Of a stretch of DNA of 64,000 nt, positions 28,721-39,860 are shown piece after piece. The stretch is taken from NCBI GenBank assembly GCA_946406115.1, contig OX291553.1, forward strand, positions 9,739,001-9,803,000. The letters are read 5' to 3'. Each line of letters opens with the position of its first letter. Position 1 is the first letter of the stretch. This DNA comes from Apoda limacodes (Eukaryota > Arthropoda > Insecta > Lepidoptera > Limacodidae). A program made the position numbers and the translations under genes. Under the pieces are notes generated by a model. That model was given only the letters and a program-made list of their open reading frames with translations. It made no database searches and was not told the origin of the DNA.

Positions 28721-30849
28721 GTATTTCGTTTTGACAACATTTATTTCAAACATACGAGCTATCCTCAGAAACACGACTCAATTATAAACGTAATCAAATA
28801 TTTGTTGAATTTTGTTCCTCTTCTAAATCTCTTGAATATTAATGATGTATTAAGTTGATCCTTAGGGCACGAAGTTCCAATTGACACTTTTCGCAAAAAG
28901 GTTTATGAAATTGTTTTGTGAGTATTAAAATATTTCCGAGGTGAAGTTTACGATTATTTATTATACAATTTGATTATATCAGGTATTTATATGCGGACGA
29001 GTTTTATTGGTTTTCCTCACTTGTATCTGTTCTGGATGCTGTATCCATTTTGACCTCTTTAGCATCCATTTTAAATTAGAGAATTTCAATTTATTATAGC
29101 ATTAGATTGAGGAGCAGGTAATCGAAGGGGTCTTCGAACCAACAGCTAGGGGTTTGGTTATTGAAGTCATATTGTGCTCCTAATTTTAAATCCAGGATAT
29201 ACAACGCATTAAGAAATTAAATAATAATAGATAAATAGTATAATAATACTTCTCTACATTTTTAATAAGCTAAAGCCAATTAAACCTATAATTGGTTAGT
29301 ATCATAAAGCATTTTCTATAATTGCAACAAACTTTTCTGACCTTCTGGTCTTAAGGGTTGTCGCTAGTGTCGTTGTAAGTTCACACCATTTCAATAAGCT
29401 CATAGCTATTAATGTAGTTTTGATTTTTGACCACCGGGTCAGAAAAGTTTATTGCACTATATACATATTTATTAAAAATTAAAATTAAATTCAATCGAAA
29501 CTATTCAACGTATTATTTCTTTTTGGATAGTTGCTGTACCTGCTCATCTAAATTTTGAGTGAATAGAACAAAATTGATTCTAAGAAAATAAGTTGCATTA
29601 ACATTTATGTTGAAAAACGAATAAACAAATTACAAAAAAACAACTCTTAATAACAACGCTCCATAACAATGTTTACTTTAATTTATTTGCTAAAACAAAT
29701 TTAACGTCTCTTTTAAAACTTCTCGAGACCTGTCAACAAACTTTTCTGTCAGAATAACGAACAATTTTACGTAAAACTGAGATTCATAAATATTATTTTC
29801 TTATTTTCCCATTTCAGAGGAAATCGTAACTTTACTTGAATAGCAAACTCCGCAGTGCAGCAAACAGTTCTGTGAAAAACTGCACAGTGGTGTCTGGAAC
29901 ATATCTGGGTAGAGCTTTAGCTAAAAATTGAAAAATATTTTGCGAAATAAATATATTTGGTTTTCTACATACTTGTATTTAAAATTAGTAATAAGTGTTT
30001 GCCTATTAAGTGGACACTTCATTTAAGAGGGCGATGTTGGCTAGAAAGCTTCGTTTTGAAATACTAACGATGTGTATGTAAATGTACTAGAAATCATTAC
30101 ATAATATCTTACACATTGTCATATATTTCTTAATTATATTTATACCATATGTCACTTTGAAAGTAAAAGTTTTTTGTATGTTATTTAACGTTTTTATCGT
30201 TTTGTAGTCACATTTTCTTAATTTTTTGCCTAGAATGCACTAGATAACAAGCTATTCTAAATATTTTACCAACTTTAAATACAAGCAAATGAAAAACACT
30301 TCAAATTTGTACAAGTGTTGAAAATTATTCAGTAAAGTAATGCACTAGATAAAAGCTAGTTTTATAAAATATTTTTTTTTTCAATCCTTTATATATAGTA
30401 TTGCCACAAAAAACTGCACAAAAACGGCGTATTTACGTGACTAGCCTATATCGCAGTTTTATTACTAACTTTAAATAAAATTAACATATGGCAGGACTAC
30501 AAATAACAAAGTTTCAGCTGGCTTTAGTGTTATCTTTAATACCATTATTGGTGTGGCAACGATAAAAAAAACTTTGTTACACTAATAAGTAAACAAAAAA
30601 AAAATCCTCTGTAATTAAATCAAAAATTTTAGTTTTTTCTATTAACAATTGCTCTTTATTGCGGGTTGCATAAGCCTACGCCTACTAGGAAAAGCCTTGC
30701 TTTTGCGTGCACTTCGTAAATCATAACTAATATTTTTAAAACCTGTTCCATTCGGATTTGACCTTCTATTGAATTCAATATGCAAAGACGGTTTTATAAA
30801 TCCGTTTGATTTATGCCACGACTTTGATCCAGTAGGATCTTAAATATAG
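28721..30849. other. Non-coding AT-rich stretch
   Basis: No gene, RNA or high-copy repeat recognised over about 2.1 kb. Confidence 0.35.
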
Positions 30850-31975
30850 TTTACTAGCTTTTGCCCGCGGTTTCACCTTACCAAAAAATTCGGTTATCGG
30901 TGTAGTATTGCAACGGCAACTCCTCAAATATAAAAAAAAAAATCGACTCACACTTGTAGCTTATGTCCTTTCTCAAGACTCAAACTATCTCCGTGCCAAA
31001 TTTTATCTTAATCGGTACAGCAGTTTAAGCGTGAAGAGGTAACAGACAGACAGACAGGCAGACAGAAAGACAGAGTTAATTTCGTTATTAGTATGGATTA
31101 CAGGAAAATAGGCAAACCGAAAAAAAAACAAAGTCTGCCCCCAGGATTTATACATTATGAATGAATAATGAATAAATATACTGTACTAGCTTTTGCCATC
31201 GGCTCCGCCCGCTTTAACTTTGATTATCGTCGTGGAATTCTTACGGCAAGTCTTTGATTATACCAAAGAAGTTTGTTATAGCAAGCTATAGCGGTAGCTG
31301 TGGTTTTTTTGTGGAATTCGGTTATAGATATGGTTATATCGGAAACTTTGGAATTTTCCAGGACGAAAAGTAGACTGTGTTCTTCGTATCTTCAACTATT
31401 TATCTTCAAAATTTCAGCTCAACTGAATGCTCCGTTGCGGCAGGCTTGAGTAACAAACGTTATAGTTATTCTCACGGGAACTTTTAAATTTTCCGGGATG
31501 AAAAGTAGCCTATGTCCTATTCCAGGACTCAACCTATATGTGTGCCAAGTTTCATCTCGATACATCTAGTAGTTAATAGAAGTGATTGAGTAACAAACAC
31601 CAAACATCCAAACTTTTGCTTTTATAATATTAATGGGATAGCTGGTAATTAATGAATTTTGCCAGCGGCTCCACCCGCTCCAAAATATGGTATTGGCGTG
31701 GGATACTTACGTCAACTCCCTTATTATACCTACTAATGAAGTTTACTATAGCAAGCTACAGTTCGTTCAGGCTCGGTTTTAGTTATTCCCGCGGATTTTG
31801 AATTTTTCGGGCTAAAAACTATCCTATGTACTTCCCCGGGACTCAAACTATCTTGATACTAAATTTTATCTAAATCGATTCAGCGGTTTAAGCTTGAAGC
31901 AGTAACATACATACAGAAAGATAGACAGACAGGCAGAGTTACTTTTGCATTTAATAATATATAGCTGGTATAATT
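30850..31975 (+). repeat. Three consecutive diverged copies of the CTAGCTTTTGCC dispersed repeat
   Basis: Copy 1 starts at about 30853 (CTAGCTTTTGCCCGCGG), copy 2 at about 31186 (CTAGCTTTTGCCATCGG) and copy 3 near 31641 (without the first bases: TTTTGCCAGCGGCTCC). Each then has GTCAACTCC/GGCAACTCC-like, CAAACTATC and AGACAGACAG blocks in the same order. A further short copy lies at 48468-48545. Confidence 0.75.
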
Positions 31976-33869
31976 TCACTATTTGTTTACCGTAAAAATC
32001 TGTCCTGCAGAAACTGAGATATACTGCATTCCAATAAACTATTTTTAATATTAATCAAATTACTCTTTAAATTCTAGTTTTGTATTTAACGAGGAGTTAC
32101 CCTCAAAACACTACTAATATATATGTTCACGCCAAAGTGTCGTGACGATATTCAGATCGCACCTCTTTCACACACTCACACTTTTAGCGCAGTAACACTG
32201 TTCTCCAGCTCGCCCCAGCTGATTTATGTGTTTTTGAGTATTAGGGCGCGTTCGTTTTGGGATGCAGAATCATTATTTTCATTACTTTTGTTATCTGTCA
32301 TCCGTTTGTTTAACATTGGTATCAAAAATATCAAAATTTTAGTATCATCTGTGACAAACTGTCATGCGTTCGTTTACGATATTTTTGTTATTTTTGTCAC
32401 TTTTGCCACCGAAAAATGAAACTTTAGACCCATGTCTGGAGGTGGGGTTTTTGTGTTAATCTGTCAAACTGCCTATACATATTCATTGTTTATGGTAGTG
32501 TGTGTGCGTTTTATCGTAGTGTGTATACGTCAACCGTTCGTTTTGCAAGTTTTATAACCAAAAATTTTGTTAGTTACGTTTCTAAGCTACACGAACGGTA
32601 GGTGTCGGTGACAAACCTGGCGTTATCAATTCGTGGGAACTCTTAATCCCAGAACGAACGCACCCTTAATGAAAGGTTTTTCTGCTCAAATTTTCTCCGC
32701 TGGTTTAATGCTACCGCGTAATAGTATATTGTCCACTGAGAGGTTAAAGTGAGCGATTACCGATAAGGGTATAGTTTGATACACACGAAGCGGGAATTGT
32801 ATTTTAATTTTCTATCTAAGACCATAGTCCGAATAGCTCGAGACTCTTCCTAATAGCTCGAGATTGTTCCTAATAAGGGGTAGAATAGTATAAAAAGGGC
32901 GAAACACGCGTATCTCTAAAAATAACCTAAGCCAGTATATTTACCGAACGTGACTTCTACATAAGTTAAAACGATTTATGTATTTTAAATAAAATGTATA
33001 GCACTAAATATTTATATCTTACTTAAAACATTGTTAAACTTACAATCCATGAATATCGTATAACTTATTTTCATTAACCTAATGTTATAAATGTTAATAA
33101 ATTATTAAATAACCAGTTTTTATTTAATTTATTCGTTTAATTTATATTTACTACAAAAATTGGTTTATTGGCATTTAAAAAATAAATTCGGATATTGCAC
33201 TTTTTTCGTTGTTATAGATTTAGTGTAATAAAGTTTGTACGGGTCAAATACCAAATATAAAATTATTACTATTTTATTATTCAAATATATTTTTGTGTCA
33301 AAACATCAAATATGATTTTTTCTTCCCGAATTAGTTTAAAAAGTTTCACGTAAACTTGTTACCTATATAAAATGTCACCGTAAAAGAGGTGTATCCATAC
33401 CCTTAGAATATATAATAATATATGGAAAGTATTTATGTAATACTTAAAATTTAAAAAAGATATGATACGCAAACATATCTATTTAAATTTAAGGTTTTTT
33501 AAGGTTACATTACTCGTAAAGGGCATTTTTTTGTAAACCTATTTAATAACTGCATTAAGTGTATCTTTACCTTGTATATGTTTAGAATAAAAAATTAAAA
33601 ATATTATTCTATATCAGTAAAAAAGCTTATTTAGAACTCAAATGTTTGAGATATTTTGAGTGAATTTGCAATTCCAATTATCAATTAACGGCGAATTGTG
33701 GAAATCTTTTCATTGAAATACATTAAATAAATTAATAGTTTATTTACACCATTGTTATCAAAAAACGCTTTTTCTCGTAAAAGCAAAGTTATAAACTAAT
33801 TGTACTTAGAACTTTTTGGCAACAGTTTAAAAAAAAACAGTGAAAACGGGTCAGTTTAGGATTTTTTTT
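31976..33869. other. Non-coding stretch
   Basis: No gene found. An open frame at 32123-32419 shows no family resemblance. Confidence 0.35.
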
Positions 33870-34020
33870 CTATAGAACGAAAGTTCATTGATCGTGTGTT
33901 CACGGGTTTGAGCCGTATCCCCAAGAACAGTGATTAAATTTTAGTCGGATCTGCTCAGCGGATCCGAAAAAATCTTTGCCAAAAAAATTATAATTAGTAA
34001 ATTAGTAGCCTCTAAGTTTT
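33870..34020 (-). repeat. Dispersed repeat, copy 2 (inverted relative to 22765-22920)
   Basis: AAGTTCATTGATCGTGTGTTC, then GTCGGATCTGCTCAGCGGATC and TTTGCCAAAAAAATTATAA mirror copy 1. Confidence 0.65.
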
Positions 34021-34122
34021 TATCTCTCATGTTATAATGTCGATTACGTCAAAGTATTTTAACAAAATTAACAATAGCACTTGAATTTCTTGTGGGTTTT
34101 TTCACTAAAAACTACAACTTCC

Positions 34123-34240
34123 TCGCAGCTAGTTAGTAGTGTGGCCAGCTGCCGTGCAGTGGGTATGGGTTCGATTCCCGTACTGGACAAACATTTATGT
34201 GATAAAAATTTGTGTTTGCCAGGAGAAGTAAAAACATACT
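34123..34240 (+). repeat. tRNA-derived SINE
   Basis: A box B GGTTCGATTCC lies at 34168-34178 inside a TGGGTTCGATTCCCGTA arm. A degenerate box-A-like AGCTAGTTAGTAGTGTGG lies 40 nt upstream. The 3' part ACATTTATGTGATAAAAATT continues like other insect SINEs. It lacks a full cloverleaf, so it is not called a tRNA gene. Confidence 0.6.
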
Positions 34241-34301
34241 AGCTATTTTTGTAGTTATGTTACTTCCCATCACTTTTTATATATATTTATTTATTATAAA
34301 T

Positions 34302-34625
34302 AATAATGTTTGTTTAATTGCTTTTTTGACGTATATTGGACATCTCAATTTGTCATAGAATTAAAATCCCATATCAAACCTCCCCGTACTACTCATATTC
34401 GCCATATACTAAAAACAATAATGTTTGTTTGTTTACTTTTTTGACGTAGTATATTTTACATCACAATCTGTCATAGAATTAAAATCCCATATCCAACATC
34501 CCTGTACTACTCATAATCGCCATATACTTAAATATGGCGTGGCATTATGGTTTCCGTCTTACGCATTTTCGATCATTATGGGGTGGCATTATAGTTTCCG
34601 TCTTACGAATTTTCGATCAGCCTGC
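34302..34625. repeat. 115-bp tandem duplication followed by a 44-bp duplication
   Basis: AATAATGTTTGTTT starts at 34302 and 34417 and the two 115-bp units align throughout (shared GTCATAGAATTAAAATCCCA and GCCATATACT). Directly after, a 44-bp unit with GTGGCATTAT and TTTCCGTCTTACG occurs at 34536 and 34580. Open frames here are by-products. Confidence 0.85.
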
Positions 34626-35374
34626 GCGAGTTTATCATTTTTTACCCATACCAAAAAAAGTGCACAACGCCGCGAAAGAAGTTTTCACGTCAAAAAATTA
34701 TTTCAAGGCGTCATTATTTACTAAGGAAGTATATAATGTATATGACATTGTGTAATGAAAGTACATTTACATACACAACGTTAGTATTACAGAAATTAGC
34801 TTTCTGGCCTATATCGCCCTCTTAATTTATTATTTATTTATTTATTAATACTTTCCTAAATAGATCCGCTATTTAATCATTTTCACGTTATAGGTAATAA
34901 TACCTTTTCATGACGTAGCCGAGGTAAAAAAATATATAAAATGTTTATCAAGTTTTTTATTCGTTCAGTTCTGTGACTTAAATTTTTTTTTTCTCATGGC
35001 AACACCAGTCACTTGAGTGACTAATACTTACCCTCAATACCCAAGAATTTTCAAGTCTCCTTTTGTTAGGTGTTGTTGAATTGGTAACAAAAATTCTCAC
35101 GAGTTATCAATATTATTTTGTTGGCAATTTCAAATTAGCTACAGAGAATGAACTTAAGGTCGTTAACAAAAGTCAAATTGCGAATGTCATTGAAAACAAT
35201 ACCGCAGACGCAACACGGAAGTAAAAAATACCTATTACGTATAACGCCGTCACCTTATAGATTTTGTCTATTTCGTCATTCATTACCTATAAACCATATT
35301 TTTAAATAATTTAAAAATAACACAACAATAAATTAGAGTGTATAATAATAAAAAATAAACAAAAGGAAACTTAC

Positions 35375-35593
35375 CAAATGTAGCGTCATCCAACGAAATT
35401 AGCGTCGATTACAATTTATTCCTTGTTGTCTTAACACATAAATTACACAGAATAACACTAATATATTCAGATACGACATTCCAAGCACAAAACTTTCACT
35501 TGTAATCACGTAAAGCAGTTCTTCTGCGATTTTTTCAAACCGATAAAACTGCTCTAGCGCAAAGCGCGAGCGCCACCGCTAGCGTCATACTGA
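35375..35593 (-). other. Candidate untranslated first exon with initiator and splice donor
   Basis: Read on the minus strand: an arthropod initiator-like TCAGTA near 35594, a GC-rich leader of about 70 nt, then sequence ending at 35375 with a strong donor (TTTG/GTAAGT). It contains a 26-codon open frame starting in the middle with a signal-peptide-like hydrophobic core but stopping before the donor. No downstream exon was recognised within the window on the minus strand. Confidence 0.3.
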
Positions 35594-35699
35594 CTGCTAG
35601 TGCTTATGGCGCTGAAGCCTTTCCCCCACTTACCATAACAAGTTTAAACTCTGTATTTTATAAGACGATTTCCTAACATGTAGGTATAATAAGGTCTAA

Positions 35700-37870
35700 T
35701 TTTCAATAAGTTGTCAGCACTGCGCCTTTTTTTGCAAGTTTTTCTTTGTTACTTATGTCTTTGATTTGCTTATGGCGGATTTTGTGTAAATATTCTCGAC
35801 TCCGTCTGTTACGTGAATCAGCGTTACTCGTACTAGATAGTCACAAAAAGTAAAGTTGCAACCGAGATGTGACAAAACCGGCTATTCATGGAAAATCATA
35901 TAGAATTCAGAATAATCATCGAAGGTAACAAAATTTTACCGTGAATAGCTTTTCATATGAGGTTTTTGCCCCACTCAGTCTCTCTCTGTGTTTAGTTTTG
36001 CAAAAGGAAACAAAAACGCAATCCATATAGCACCACTATGTTGTCAGTTTGTCTGTCTACACCGGAGTTTCAACGTTTTTTGACTCGTTTGAGCTATTGT
36101 CTGGAAAGGCTTTTCATCAAATACTTAAAGACATTTTTTATGTATATTTAGTTCTGAGATATTGCAAAAAGTGTACTGAACCTTACTTATTATAAACTGT
36201 AAAGACTACGGGATCCTTTCTTTTACCCTAGCTAGGTACATCGTTGATTTTAAGGAAAAAACTCAGCACCAATTCGAAGGGCACGCTAAACCTATGGTCC
36301 TGGCTGTTCATCATATTCTGATAGTAATCAAGAGCCTTAGAGGCCCCTTGCAGTAGGGTGTATAGTGGCTGAAGCAAGCAAATGGTTAATTGCTGATTAA
36401 ATTACTGTCAAATACTTGTACGCATGGAAGGACATGCCAAAAATAGGAGTTCTTTGCTCCGGAACACTTAAAAGTTTTTAAACAATTACTTATTAAAAAT
36501 TACGTATGTAATTGTGTTAATATAAGTCTATAAAGCTTAATAGTAGATACAGAAGAACCCCATCTCAGATCACTTATAGAAGGTTGCACTAGGTATATAC
36601 ATATGTATATATTTAATAAAACACACAAAAACATATTTTATTAAAATTTAACGGCATCATTTCAATAATATTTTACGCTTCAGTTGCCTTTAGCATAAAC
36701 TTATTAAACCGGATAAAAATGGAGAAAGAGATCCTGTTAAATAGGTTCCTACTAACAGTGACGCAAATTTATCCATTAATGAAAAACAATTTCACTTTCA
36801 AATTAATACCTGTAACATTTTATATTACATCTATCTAATACCTTTAAACGAGCAATTCTTGTATATATGTATATATATACATATATATAGATATATAATC
36901 TGAATCTCGAAAACGGCTTCAATGATTCTCATGAAATTTAGTATGCAGGTGGTTTTGGGGACGATAAATCGATTTAGCTTGATTTCATTTTTAGAAAACG
37001 TCGATTAATCCGTGTTTTCAGGCAGTCCCCAGGTACTGTTTATAAATAGACTCAGACACGAGGACAAGATCTTAATAAAAATGCTTTTAAATCCAGATGT
37101 AGTATTATTTCCTTATTCTTGATATAGAGGGGAAAAAAGTATTGTTACGATACATTTTATGTCCTTTTGTCCGTCGACTGAATGTATTCCTATATTTATT
37201 TCAATCTACTATTGCTTTAATAATTCCTGAGAAACATATAGCAGATTTCAAATACAAAGTTTTCAAATATTATTTGTAAAATATATTTGAACCAAGCATA
37301 TATATAGATAATTTAATACAATAAAAAAGACTCAAGAGGTGTCGTCAAAGGTTACCATATATATGTATGTACTAAGTGTAATGGATACGGATGAAATGAA
37401 GTTATTTTTAACTCCCGACAAAAATAGAGTGGTGTTGTGAATTTGACGGGTGTTCTTAGCTCAAATCAATCAAGTGGCTAAAATCTGTTATTAGAATTAG
37501 AATTGTCTTTATTTGCCAGAAATATGGTACATTGAGGATGTTACATACATGTTGACCAAGCATATTCCGCCAAAACATTGGCATGCAAATGTAAAAATTT
37601 AATATTTCTTTCCGCAATCCGACTTACGCTTGTCGCTTTAAAGTGGATACGAGTTTGTCCTTCTACAAGGTTATGTCTATTCTCATAAAAATTAGCTCAC
37701 TATTTCAACCGAATTCTTATTTAACCTGCATACGCTAAATCAACTCACGCTTGACTTTTTTTTTAAATTGCAATGTCCTTACACTCCCCTCATCAATTTC
37801 AATGTTAATGAGTTCAGCAGTTAAGCCATTTTTTTGAGAAAGGTGGAGGACCGGGTGTGGTGTCGTTCAT
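35700..37870. other. Non-coding stretch
   Basis: No gene recognised. It contains a TATATA palindrome near 36860-36895 and a possible LINE 3'-end fragment at about 37490-37560 (GAATTAGAATTGTCTTTATT). Confidence 0.35.
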
Positions 37871-37874
37871 TAGT

Positions 37875-37914
37875 AAAGGCCTATGTCCAACAGTGGACTG
37901 TAATAGGCTGATGT
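37875..37914 (+). repeat. LINE (RTE-like) 3'-end fragment
   Basis: AAAGGCCTATGTCCAACAGT followed by GGACTGTAATAGGCTGATG is a common end of RTE-type LINEs in moths. The body is absent. Confidence 0.55.
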
Positions 37915-38185
37915 ATTGTATAAGGTCATTACGCAACATGTAACTTTAGTACACGGAAAGCAAAAAAAACGTGCAAACGTGTATGTAATTTGTCTGTCAC
38001 AAGTATCCGTCGCGGACCTTCACGATTCTACGTCAACGGGAAGTATGCTATAGGCTTTAATTCTTTTACAAGTCTCAAAATTTGTTAGACAGTATTTACT
38101 ATTTACATATATGACATCCATTAATTTTTAATGAAAACTATATGCTGCATATAATTAAAGTACGGCCAGTATCTTTATAACATTA

Positions 38186-38290
38186 GTGGAACCAACAGTA
38201 TTCACAAATCCTTATAGTTCCACCGGTGGAACCACGAGTACTTTCAAATCCTACTGGACTCACCAGTGGATCGGCTCAGTGGAACCAACA
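38186..38290. repeat. 40-bp tandem repeat
   Basis: GTGGA starts at 38186, 38226 and 38266, an exact 40-bp period, with shared AACCA, TTCAAATCCT/TTCACAAATCCT and CACC blocks; a partial GTGGAACCAACAG unit follows at 38279. Confidence 0.75.
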
Positions 38291-38959
38291 GACCGTAAGG
38301 AAAAAAAAAGACTTATATATTAAAAAATATTTTTTATGTGATATAACAACAAATTAACATTTTTTTCCCTACTTGTGATATGAGACCTTGCTTCTTGCAA
38401 AATTTTATGATTGTAGGTGAACGAAAAGTACCCTAGAGGTTTTATCGAGAGTGTCAAACATGTATTTAACGGACCTAATACATAGTCCTTATATCAACGA
38501 CTAATTATACTTCTGACTTCTATAAAGAGTTCAGTTTTGGCGAATAGAAATCAGGTATCCTAAAGTTAGAAAGGGGAGTTATATACGACAGTAGTGACAA
38601 AGGAATTAGCTCCCCCGTCCCATTTAACCTCATTACGTACGTCGTTTCATTATCAGTATGGCTTTGTCTCTCTCTCTTTTACTTACTCTCTCTCTATCTC
38701 TTGTGTGCTTAAAAACCGCAAAAATAAAAAGAATTACTATATCTATTCCTACTTCCCATTCTATTTGTCGTTCCGACGTTGTTACGGCTAAATCATTAAA
38801 CTGATTTTGATGAAACTTAAAATAAAAATAGATTACTATTTAATGATAGGCAAAGGGTAAATTAGTAAAGTCCGCGCGAGTGATTTACAGGTAGAAGCTA
38901 GTATTATCAAATAAAATTATGCCTGAAAAAAAATAATAGCAAAAATTCAGCCTGCTATT

Positions 38960-39860
38960 CTGTGGTATGTTTAAGGGTTAGAAAAAATCACTATCTACGT
39001 GCTGGAGGGAGCAATCGGAGCACGTGTATAGTGAGGCCGCGTCTGGCTGAAGCAAAATTGAAACCATTTAGACCCGCAAATGGTCCAAAACTAGAAAGAC
39101 AGTATTGAAATTCAAGGCTGAGTTACGTTAGAGAACACATGAATTGGACTGTGGATTATTGGTCAAGAGTTAAATGTTTTCGGACGAGTCCAGGTTCAAG
39201 CTATAAGTGCACGATGGAAAGCAAAGAGTCGACAGAATACCAGGAGAGCGCTATAACTAAACTTGCATTCAAGAGAAAGAGTTATACGGCTGAGGCTCCA
39301 TACACGTGTGGGTTGGAATATCTTCCGAAAGGGCTAGTGGTAATAGAAAATGGCACTTTTACTACAGAAAGATACCTTGAATGAAATTTTAAATAAGTAT
39401 GTTGGCCTATTTTTAGTAAACACGTAAAACTTTATGCAAAATAACGCTTGTCCTTATACAGCTAGGATAGTTTTTGGCTACCTTGAAGATGTCGCTATCA
39501 CACGCATAGAGTGGCTAGTACGCAGTCCAGACTTGAACCTCATCGAGCATGCCTGGGACGAACTGCGGCTACGTGTACACTAGCGAAACTCTCCTCCAAT
39601 GACGCTGCGTGAACTGAAAGAAGCACTGAAAGAGGAATGGGAGAATATTCGTTAGCGTCAGCTCAGAGATCTGGTGGAAAGCATGCTAAACCGTACAACA
39701 GCTGTAAAAACAGCTCTTGGTGGCAATACAAATACTGAAATGTGTAAAAATTTAATATTAATTGATACTACGCTTTAGTTTGACGGTAGTACATTTTTCG
39801 AAATCTAGTGAAAAATTGTCATTTTTACTTAACTTACAAAAGTAAGTAAGCATATTCAAA
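38960..39860 (+). pseudogene. Tc1-like transposase remnant
   Basis: Broken frames contain, in order, a GRPRL.. region of the N-terminal DNA-binding part (about 39034), a HMNWTVDYW block (about 39138), a degraded catalytic core around 39430-39520 and the typical RSPDLNLIEHAWDEL block (about 39520-39562), followed by a C-terminal QLRDLVESM stretch. This is the DD34E Tc1 pattern. Several stops and frame changes make it inactive. Terminal repeats were not resolved. Confidence 0.8.

Noticed and set aside
32123..32419. 98-codon plus-strand frame
   Set aside because: Low-complexity hydrophobic composition and no recognisable motif.
34425..34755. Two overlapping frames of 99 and 73 codons
   Set aside because: They run through tandem duplications at 34302-34625; no conserved domain.
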